Below, piece after piece: positions 17,989 through 24,960 of a DNA stretch of 64,000 bases (within the stretch, counting starts at the first letter, position 1; each line of letters opens with the position of its first letter). The position numbers and the translations under genes were made by a program. The notes beneath the pieces were generated by a model that saw only the letters and a program-made list of their open reading frames with translations, was not told where the DNA came from and ran no database searches. This stretch comes from Spirilliplanes yamanashiensis (lineage in GTDB: Bacteria; Actinomycetota; Actinomycetes; Mycobacteriales; Micromonosporaceae), in the NCBI RefSeq assembly GCF_016863475.1, contig NZ_BOOY01000026.1, positions 1 through 64,000 on the forward strand, given 5' to 3'.

Positions 17989-19656
17989 ATGAAACCCATG
18001 CGGGGCCACGTGGGGGACGGGCGCTACCGGCTGATCGAGCGACTCGGCTCCGGCGGGATGTCGGTGGTGTGGCGCGCCCGCGACGAGATCCTGCACCGCG
18101 ACGTCGCCGTCAAGGTCCTCGCCACCAAGCTCGCCGACGACGAGGCGTTCCGGCAGCGCATCCGCGTCGAGGCCCTCGCCGCCGCCAAGCTGGCCCACCC
18201 GCACGTCACCGCCGTGCACGACTACGGCGAGGCCGCCTCGGCCGACGGCCGCACCGTGCCCTACGTCGTCATGGAACTCGTCGACGGCGAGTCGCTCGCC
18301 GACCGGCTCGCCCGCACCGGCCCGCTGCCGTGGCGCGACGCCGTCACCGCCGGCGCCGAGGTCGCCGCCGCGCTGGCCTGCGCGCACGCCCACGACGTCG
18401 TGCACCGCGACGTCACCGCGCAGAACGTCATGCTCACCGCCGGCGGCGCCAAGGTCGTCGACTTCGGCATCTCCGCCGTCGTCGGGCAGTGCGACTCGAC
18501 GCCCGACGGCAGCCTGCTCGGCACGCCCGCGTACCTCGCGCCGGAACGGCTCGCCGGCGGGCCCGTCTCGCCCGCCGCCGACGTGTACGCCCTCGGCCTG
18601 CTGCTCTACCGCGCCCTCACCGGCCGCCTGCCGTGGGCGGCCACCAGCACCACCGAGGTGCTCAAGGCCCACCTCTACACCACGCCGGCGCCGCTGCCGC
18701 CCCTCGCCGGGCTGCCCGACGCCGTCGCCGCGCTGGTGCTGCGCTGCCTCGCCAAGCGGCCCGCCGACCGGCCGACCGCCGCCGAGACCGCCCGGGTGCT
18801 CGGCGCGGCCGCGCCGTCCGCCGCGCGCGTCCCGGCACCCGCCGCACCCGCCGCTCCCACCTTGCCCGGCGCCGCGCCGGCGCCGCGCCGGCCCGTGCTG
18901 CTGCCCGTGCGGCTGCGCGCCGCCGCCGCCACCGTCGGGCTGCTCGTCGCCGCCGGCGCCGGCTGGGCCGTCGCGTCCCGGTCCGCGGCCGACCCCGGCA
19001 CCCAGGCCAGCGCCGGGCTGCCCGGGCCCGGCCTCGCGGTCGCCGCCCCCGGCGGCGGGCGCGACTGCCGCATCGCGTTCACCGTCCGCCGCGACACCGG
19101 GGCCGCGTTCGACGCCGCCGTCACCGTCACCAACACCGGCACCGAACGGCTCACCGACTGGCGGCTCCAGTTCACCTTCCCCGGCGCCCAGCGCATCGTC
19201 GCCGACCACGCCGGCGCCGCCGGGGCCGTCGTCGGCCAGACCGGCCGGACCGTCACCGTCCGGCCCGCCGGCGAGCTGTCCCTCGCCCCCGGCGCCTCCG
19301 CCGACCTGCCCATCCGCGCCCGGTACGCCGACACCAACCCGCTGCCCACCGCGTTCGCCGTCGACGGCGAGCCGTGCGCCGCCACCGTCAGCCCCGGCGA
19401 ACGCTCCATCGGCACCGTCGCGGCCGCCGACGCCGGCAAGTCCGCCCGCAAGGCCCGGCCCACCACCCGGTCGTCCGGGGCGGGCGCCGGCGCCGACCGG
19501 CAGCCCGCCGCCACGCCGACGGCCAAGCCGAAGCCGCCCCGGGCCAAGAAGCCCGCGACCCCGGCGCCGCCCGCCGCCACCCCGTCGCCGGCCGCCCCGC
19601 CACCCCCGGTGGAGGCCCCGCGCACCGGCGGGCTGTACAGCGTCGACCTCGCCTGA
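17989..19656 (+). CDS. Ser/Thr protein kinase with extracellular CBM2-like domain
   Basis: The 555-residue protein has an N-terminal kinase domain (glycine loop GSGGMSVV, Lys42, Asp141 in VVHRDVTAQNVM, DFG at 158-160), a Pro/Ala linker, one transmembrane helix (about 308-329) and an outside domain (about 359-467). That domain has the CBM2 pattern: Cys360 and Cys463 as a likely disulfide, DAAVTVTNTGTERLTDWRLQ and LSLAPGASADLPI. The catalytic-loop Lys of HRDxKPxN is Thr143. The exposed Trp residues that bind cellulose in CBM2 are missing (DHAG and RPAG at those places), so the ligand may not be cellulose. The tail is Lys/Pro-rich. ATG 17989 is chosen behind GGGA. Confidence 0.87.
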   Translation: MKPMRGHVGDGRYRLIERLGSGGMSVVWRARDEILHRDVAVKVLATKLADDEAFRQRIRVEALAAAKLAHPHVTAVHDYGEAASADGRTVPYVVMELVDGESLADRLARTGPLPWRDAVTAGAEVAAALACAHAHDVVHRDVTAQNVMLTAGGAKVVDFGISAVVGQCDSTPDGSLLGTPAYLAPERLAGGPVSPAADVYALGLLLYRALTGRLPWAATSTTEVLKAHLYTTPAPLPPLAGLPDAVAALVLRCLAKRPADRPTAAETARVLGAAAPSAARVPAPAAPAAPTLPGAAPAPRRPVLLPVRLRAAAATVGLLVAAGAGWAVASRSAADPGTQASAGLPGPGLAVAAPGGGRDCRIAFTVRRDTGAAFDAAVTVTNTGTERLTDWRLQFTFPGAQRIVADHAGAAGAVVGQTGRTVTVRPAGELSLAPGASADLPIRARYADTNPLPTAFAVDGEPCAATVSPGERSIGTVAAADAGKSARKARPTTRSSGAGAGADRQPAATPTAKPKPPRAKKPATPAPPAATPSPAAPPPPVEAPRTGGLYSVDLA

Positions 19657-19747
19657 CCTTCACCCGCTCGCAAACCGCCGCTGGCCGCCGCGTTCCGGGC
19701 GGCCGCTGTACTGGCGCGCGCATCCACCGTCTCGCCAAGGAGTCGCC

Positions 19748-20854
19748 GTGCGCCGTTCCCTGTCCGTCCTCGGCCTGACCGGGCTGCTGCTGGGCACCGT
19801 CACCGCCGTCCCGGCGTCCGCCACCTCGCAGCAGGGCTCGCCGTCCACCACCCGGCCCGTCGCCGGGCCGCTGGTCATCGCCCACCGCGGGGCCTCCGGC
19901 TACCGGCCCGAGCACACCCTCGAGGCGTACCGGCTCGCCATCCAGCTCGGCGCCGACTACATCGAGCCCGACCTGGTCTCGACCAGGGACGGCGTGCTCG
20001 TCGCCCGGCACGAGAACGAGATCTCCGGCACCACCGACGTGGCCACCCGGACCCGGTTCGCGGACCGCCGCACCACCAAGACCATCGACGGCGTCGCCGT
20101 CACCGGCTGGTTCACCGAGGACTTCACCCTCGCCGAGCTCAAGACGCTGCGCGCCGTCGAGCGCCTGCCCAAGGTGCGGCCGCAGAACACCCTCTTCGAC
20201 GGCCGGTACGAGGTGCCCACCCTGCAGGAGGTCATCGACCTCGCGCGCGCCGAGACCCGCCGCACCGGCCGCACCATCGGCGTCTACCCCGAGACCAAGC
20301 ACCCCACGTACTTCCAGTCCATCGGCCTGCCGCTGGAGGAGCCGCTGGTGCAGGTGCTGCGCCGCAACGGCTGGACCCGCCGCTCGTCGCCCGTCGTCAT
20401 CCAGTCGTTCGAGACCGCCAACCTGCGCAAGCTGCGCCGGTTGACCGACGTCACCCTCGCCCAGCTCCTCGACGCCCAGGGCCGCCCGTACGACTTCACC
20501 GTCGCCGGCGACCAGCGCACCGTCGCCGACCTGGTCACCCCCGCCGGCCTGCGCTGGATCGCCCGGTACGCCGACGGCATCGGCACCCACAAGAACCACC
20601 TGATCGCCCCGGCGACGCTCACGCCCACCACGGTCGTCCGCGACGCCCACCGCGCCGGGCTGCTCGTGCACGCCTGGACGTTCCGCGCCGAGAACCAGTT
20701 CCTGCCGCCCGCCCTGCGCCTCGGCGACGACCCGAACGCCCGCGGCGACCTCGCCGCCGAACTCGACCTCTTCTACGCCCTCGGCGTCGACGGCGTCTTC
20801 GCCGACTTCCCCGACCTCGCCGTCGCGGTCCGCGCCGGCCGCCCCCGCCGCTGA
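19748..20854 (+). CDS. Secreted glycerophosphodiester phosphodiesterase
   Basis: The 368-residue exported enzyme hydrolyses glycerophosphodiesters to glycerol 3-phosphate and an alcohol. A signal peptide (SVLGLTGLLLGTVTAVPASA) is followed by the GDPD barrel: VIAHRGASGYRPEHT with the catalytic His, YIEPDLVSTRDGVLVARHE with metal-binding Glu and Asp and the second His, then YPETKHP and LLVHAWTFRAEN. It is the periplasmic GlpQ type rather than the cytosolic UgpQ type. The GTG start has AAGGAG 5 nt upstream. It may supply phosphate or glycerol. Confidence 0.93.
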   Translation: MRRSLSVLGLTGLLLGTVTAVPASATSQQGSPSTTRPVAGPLVIAHRGASGYRPEHTLEAYRLAIQLGADYIEPDLVSTRDGVLVARHENEISGTTDVATRTRFADRRTTKTIDGVAVTGWFTEDFTLAELKTLRAVERLPKVRPQNTLFDGRYEVPTLQEVIDLARAETRRTGRTIGVYPETKHPTYFQSIGLPLEEPLVQVLRRNGWTRRSSPVVIQSFETANLRKLRRLTDVTLAQLLDAQGRPYDFTVAGDQRTVADLVTPAGLRWIARYADGIGTHKNHLIAPATLTPTTVVRDAHRAGLLVHAWTFRAENQFLPPALRLGDDPNARGDLAAELDLFYALGVDGVFADFPDLAVAVRAGRPRR

Positions 20855-20867
20855 CTCACCCACCCAT

Positions 20868-20900
20868 CCGCCGGCCGGCCCCGCCCGGGCCGGCCGGCGG
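20868..20900. terminator. Bidirectional terminator hairpin (GDPD / DUF3052)
   Basis: A perfect 13-bp stem (20868-20880 with 20888-20900) and a 7-nt loop lie between two convergent genes. There is no T tract, as is usual for high-GC actinomycete terminators. Confidence 0.65.
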
Positions 20901-20906
20901 CCGGGG

Positions 20907-21263
20907 TCAGTCGCGCTCCCCGCGCAGGCGCACCAGCGACCACGTGTCGTCCATCGCGACCTGGCCGTCCGGCCGGAGCCCGACCTCGGCCCCCACCGCC
21001 GCCACGTCCTCGACGGCGTCCCCCGCCGGGTACGCCACCCACAGCGCCCCCGGCGCCGTCAGCTCACCCTTGTGCGCGGTGAGCGTCTCGCGCGCCGACG
21101 CGGGCTCGTCGGCGAACACGATCGCCACACTGGCCGCCTCCAGCAGGTCGACCTGGCGGACGCCCGCGGGCAGCGGGGTGAGCCGGCCCAGGTGCTCGTT
21201 GTGGGACAGCCAGATGGTCGTGTTGGGCTTGATCTGCAGCTTCTCGGCGATCGTCGTGGCCAT
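20907..21263 (-). CDS. DUF3052-family protein
   Basis: The 118-residue protein begins MATTIAEKLQIKPNTTIWLS and contains LLEAASVAIVFADEPASARE, PGALWVAYPAGDAVEDV and GQVAMDDTWSLVRLR. This is the pattern of small DUF3052 proteins found throughout Actinobacteria. No reaction is established. GAGAGGA lies 7 nt before the ATG. It is divergent from the recQ-like gene (103-bp gap) and converges on the GDPD gene. Confidence 0.82.
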   Translation of the reverse strand: MATTIAEKLQIKPNTTIWLSHNEHLGRLTPLPAGVRQVDLLEAASVAIVFADEPASARETLTAHKGELTAPGALWVAYPAGDAVEDVAAVGAEVGLRPDGQVAMDDTWSLVRLRGERD

Positions 21264-21366
21264 GGTGTCGTCCTCTCGGTACGGTCCTCCGCCCGACTCT
21301 CCCACCGACAAGAAAAGTCGTCCTGCACATCCCGCTGGTGTCGGTGGGCGCTGGTAGAAAGGCGGG

Positions 21367-23700
21367 GTGACAGAGGACGAGGTCGACCGGGCAGCCGTCC
21401 GCGCACGCGCCGAGGCGGTGCTGCGCCGCCTGGCGGGGCCCGAGGCGCGGCTGCGCGAAGACCAGTGGCGCGCCATCGAGGCCCTGGTGGTCGACCGGCG
21501 GCGGGTGCTCTGCGTCCAGCGCACGGGGTGGGGGAAGTCGGCGGTGTACTTCGTCGCCACCGCCCTGCTGCGCGACCGCGACGGTGAGGGCGGCCTGTCG
21601 GCGCCCGCGGGCGCCGCCCCTGCCGCCCCCGGCGCCGTGCCTGCGGCCTCCTCCTCGGGCGGGATCTTCGGCGAGCCCGAGGCGGGCGGGCCCGATGACG
21701 ATCTGTGGGCCGGGTTCGAGGACGGCGGGCCCGCCGACGAGTGGGACGAGCCCGCGGCCGCCGCGCCGCCGCGGCCCGCCGCGCCCGCCGCCGGGTCCGC
21801 CGGGCCGACCGTCATCGTGTCGCCGCTGCTGGCGCTCATGCGCAACCAGGTCGAGGCCGCCGCGCGGGCCGGCATCCGCGCGCGCACCATCAACTCCGCC
21901 AACCTCGAGGAGTGGGACGCCGTCACCGCGGAGATCCGCGCCGGCGCCGTCGACGTGCTGCTCATCAGCCCCGAGCGGCTGAACAACCCCGACTTCCGCG
22001 ACAACGTGCTGCCCGGCCTCGCCGCCAGCACCGGGCTGCTCGTGGTCGACGAGGCGCACTGCGTCTCCGACTGGGGTCACGACTTCCGCCCCGACTACCG
22101 GCGGCTGCGCACCTTCCTGGCCGGGCTGCCCGCCCGTACCCCCGTGCTCGCGACGACGGCCACGGCGAACGCCCGCGTGACCGCGGACGTCGCCGACCAG
22201 CTCGGCGACGCCCTGGTCCTGCGCGGCACGCTCGACCGCGACTCGCTGCGGCTGGCGGTGCTCGACCTGCCGGGCGCGGCGCACCGGCTCGCGTGGCTGG
22301 CCGACCACCTGGAGCGGCTGCCCGGCTCCGGCATCATCTACACGCTGACGGTGGCGGCCGCGACGGAGACGGCGGAGTTCCTGCGGCAGCGGGGCTTCCC
22401 CGTGGCCGTCTACAGCGGACAGGCCGAGGACGCCGACCGCCGCGCCGCCGAGCAGGACCTGCTCGACAACAAGATCAAGGCGCTGGTGGCGACGTCGGCG
22501 CTCGGCATGGGTTTCGACAAGCCCGACCTCGGGTTCGTGGTGCACCTGGGCGCGCCGCCGTCGCCGATCGCGTACTACCAGCAGGTCGGCCGGGCGGGCC
22601 GCGCCGTCGACCACGCCGAGGTGATCCTGCTGCCCGGCCCGGAGGACGCGGCGATCTGGCGCTACTTCGCGTCGCTGGCGTTCCCGCCCGAGGACCAGGT
22701 GCGCACGGTGCTCGCCGCCCTGCCCACCGACCGGCCCATCTCCACGCAGGCCCTCGAACCGCAGGTCGACCTGCGCCGCGCCCGCCTCGAACTGATGCTC
22801 AAGGTGCTCGACGTCGACGGCGCGGTCCGCCGGGTCCGCGGCGGCTGGCAGGCCACCGGCGAACCGTGGACGTACGACGAGCCGCGCCTGCGCCGCGTCG
22901 CCGACGCCCGCACCGCCGAGCAGGACGCCATGCGCGAGTACGCGCGCACCCCCGACTGCCGCATGGCGTACCTGCGCCGCTGCCTCGACGACCCGGGCGC
23001 CGCACCGTGCGGCCGGTGCGACCGGTGCGCGGGCCCGCTGTTCGACACCGACGTGTCGGCCGAGTCCCTGGGCGCGGCGAACGCGTTCCTCGGCCGCCCC
23101 GGCATCCCGCTGCCCACGAAGAAGCTGTGGCCGACGGGCATGGAGGCGGTGGGCGTCCCCCTGAAGGGCAAGATCGGCCCGGCGGACCAGATCTCCCCGG
23201 GCCGGGCCATCGGCCGCCTCTCCGACCTCGGCTGGGGCAACCGCCTGCGCGCCGTCGCCGGCCCCGACACCCCCGACAACCCCGTCCCGGCCGACCTGGT
23301 CGCCGGCCTCGTCGAGGTCCTCAAGGCGTGGGCGCACGGCGACGACAGCTGGGCCCGCCGCCCGGCGGGCGTGGTCGCGGTCGGCTCCCGCCGCCACGCC
23401 ACGCTGGTGTCGTCACTGGCGGAACGCATCGCCACGGTCGGCCGGCTGCCGCTGCTCGGCACCGTCGAGGTGGGCCCGACACCGGGCACCCGCGGCAACA
23501 GCGCGCAGCGGGTGCTGGCGCTGCACGAGGCGTTCACGGTGGGGCCGGACCTGGCCGCCGCCCTGTCCACCCTGGACGGTCCGGTGCTGCTCGTCGACGA
23601 CCTGGTGGACTCGGGGTGGACGATGGCGCTGGCGGGGCGGGCCCTGCGCCGCGCGGGCGCCTCGGACGTGCTGCCGCTGGCGCTGGCGGTCGCGGGCTGA
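21367..23700 (+). CDS. RecQ-family DNA helicase fused to a phosphoribosyltransferase-like domain
   Basis: The 777-residue protein has superfamily 2 helicase motifs: QRTGWGKS (Lys57), DEAH at 228-231 in VVDEAHCVSDWGHDFRPD, YQQVGRAGRA, and a Cys cluster (YLRRCLDD-CGRCDRCAG) for the RecQ zinc site. The last 100 residues form a PRTase-like domain with GPVLLVDDLVDSGWTMALAG, the PRPP-binding motif of ComF-type proteins. Residues 71-146, between motifs I and Ia, are a low-complexity Ala/Gly/Asp insertion. The fusion appears conserved in actinomycetes, but the function of the PRTase part is unknown. The GTG start follows TAGAAAGGCGGG. Confidence 0.93.
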   Translation: MTEDEVDRAAVRARAEAVLRRLAGPEARLREDQWRAIEALVVDRRRVLCVQRTGWGKSAVYFVATALLRDRDGEGGLSAPAGAAPAAPGAVPAASSSGGIFGEPEAGGPDDDLWAGFEDGGPADEWDEPAAAAPPRPAAPAAGSAGPTVIVSPLLALMRNQVEAAARAGIRARTINSANLEEWDAVTAEIRAGAVDVLLISPERLNNPDFRDNVLPGLAASTGLLVVDEAHCVSDWGHDFRPDYRRLRTFLAGLPARTPVLATTATANARVTADVADQLGDALVLRGTLDRDSLRLAVLDLPGAAHRLAWLADHLERLPGSGIIYTLTVAAATETAEFLRQRGFPVAVYSGQAEDADRRAAEQDLLDNKIKALVATSALGMGFDKPDLGFVVHLGAPPSPIAYYQQVGRAGRAVDHAEVILLPGPEDAAIWRYFASLAFPPEDQVRTVLAALPTDRPISTQALEPQVDLRRARLELMLKVLDVDGAVRRVRGGWQATGEPWTYDEPRLRRVADARTAEQDAMREYARTPDCRMAYLRRCLDDPGAAPCGRCDRCAGPLFDTDVSAESLGAANAFLGRPGIPLPTKKLWPTGMEAVGVPLKGKIGPADQISPGRAIGRLSDLGWGNRLRAVAGPDTPDNPVPADLVAGLVEVLKAWAHGDDSWARRPAGVVAVGSRRHATLVSSLAERIATVGRLPLLGTVEVGPTPGTRGNSAQRVLALHEAFTVGPDLAAALSTLDGPVLLVDDLVDSGWTMALAGRALRRAGASDVLPLALAVAG

Positions 23701-23952
23701 CCACCGGCGCGGCCCGCGGGCGGCAGCGGCGGGCCGTTGAGCAGCGGCGGGCCGTGGGCAGCGGGCATCGGCTCGCGGCCGGGGTGAGGTGCCGGGCTGC
23801 GGCCGGTTGGTGTGCGGCCGCGGCCGGCGCGGACCGGCGCTGACGGTCGGCCAATGCGTCGACCTTGGTCGGCCGGGTGGCGGCCTTCGGGCGCTGCGGC
23901 CGGGTCCGGCGGTGCGCGACCGTCGGGGTCTCGTCATCCGGGGGAGGCCGTC
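23701..23952. other. Gene-free 252-bp stretch with a 15-bp direct repeat
   Basis: No gene is supported here. GCAGCGGCGGGCCGT occurs twice with an 18-bp period (23723-23737 and 23741-23755), among other G/C-rich simple sequence. A strong GGGGAGG at 23941-23947 serves the next gene. Confidence 0.5.
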
Positions 23953-24957
23953 GTGTGGGTGCCCGTGTTCGCGTTGCTGCTGCTGGCCCCGTGGGCCGCC
24001 GAGTGCTCGTGGGGTGGTTTCGCGCCGGCGGACGTGCCGTTCGTGGTGGTGGTGCTGGCACCGATGTACGGGGGTGCGGCGGTGCTGATCCGGGAGGTGG
24101 CGCGGCGCACCGGCGGTGGCTGGCCGGCGATCGTGCTGCTGGCGGCCGCGTTCGGGTGGGTGCAGGCGGGGCTGGTCGATCAGAGCCTGTTCAATCCGCG
24201 GTTCCTGGACGACACGGAGTTCGCGGGGCTGGAGGCCGCGGCCGCCGGGACGCGGGTGCCGGGGCTGGGGTTCAGTGCGGAGCAGTTGCTGGCGTACGTC
24301 GGCAACCACGTGGCGTTGAGCATCTGCGCGCCGATCGCGGTGGTGGAGTCGTTCGTGGGGCGGGAGCGGCGGGGCCGGCCGTGGCTGGGCGGGGCGGGGC
24401 TGGCCGTCATGGGTGTGGTGTACGTGCTGGGCAGTTGCGCGGTGTTCGCCGACGACCAGGGGCGCAAGGGGTTCCTGGCGAGCCCGGTGCAGCTCGGCGG
24501 GACGGTGCTGGTGGTGCTGGTGCTGGTCGCGGCGGCGCTGCTGGTGCGGCGGGGGCCGGCGGGCGACGGGCGGCCGGCGCCGCGGGCGGTGTGGGCCGGG
24601 GTGGTGACGGGGGTGGCCGGGTTCTCGGCGGGGTGGGCGCCGGGCTGGGCGGGGGTGGCGGTGCAGACGGCCGCGCTGGCTTCGGCGGGCGTGCTGGTGC
24701 TGTGGTGGTCGCGGCGGGCCGGGTGGGGGCAGCGGCACGTGCTGGCGGCGGCGGCCGGGTTCCTGGTGGCCGCGTCGGCGGGGGCGTACCTGGCGCCGAA
24801 CTATGCGCCGGCGTCGCCGGCGGTGGCCGTCGCCTCCGACGTGACGGGGTCCGTGATCACGGTGGTGCTGCTGGCGGCGGCGTTCGTGCGGGTGGGGCGG
24901 GAGCGGGTGCCGGGGCGCGCCGCTGTTGGTCGGCGCGCCCCGGCGGGTGGGGAGTGA
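23953..24957 (+). CDS. Polytopic membrane protein of unknown function
   Basis: The 334-residue hydrophobic protein has about eight to ten transmembrane segments (for example WVPVFALLLLAPWAAECSW, FVVVVLAPMYGGAAVLI, LGGTVLVVLVLVAAALLV and GSVITVVLLAAAFV). I do not recognise a family. The GTG at 23953 is chosen because GGGGAGG lies 5 nt upstream; the frame is open further upstream but without another ribosome-binding site. Near its 3' end the coding sequence contains a 13-bp terminator-like hairpin. It converges on the PQQ-dehydrogenase gene with a 3-bp gap. Confidence 0.78.
   Translation: MWVPVFALLLLAPWAAECSWGGFAPADVPFVVVVLAPMYGGAAVLIREVARRTGGGWPAIVLLAAAFGWVQAGLVDQSLFNPRFLDDTEFAGLEAAAAGTRVPGLGFSAEQLLAYVGNHVALSICAPIAVVESFVGRERRGRPWLGGAGLAVMGVVYVLGSCAVFADDQGRKGFLASPVQLGGTVLVVLVLVAAALLVRRGPAGDGRPAPRAVWAGVVTGVAGFSAGWAPGWAGVAVQTAALASAGVLVLWWSRRAGWGQRHVLAAAAGFLVAASAGAYLAPNYAPASPAVAVASDVTGSVITVVLLAAAFVRVGRERVPGRAAVGRRAPAGGE
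24910..24943. terminator. Terminator-like hairpin inside the 3' end of a coding sequence
   Basis: A perfect 13-bp stem (24910-24922 with 24931-24943) and an 8-nt loop overlap the last 16 codons of the membrane protein gene. With a 3-bp gap to the convergent gene there is no other place for a terminator, so it may serve both. Confidence 0.5.
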
Positions 24958-24960
24958 TGG

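Noticed and set aside
16393-19209. 938-codon minus-strand open frame
   Set aside because: Antisense to the spermidine-synthase-like and kinase genes. No motifs, and repetitive Gly/Arg/Asp composition.
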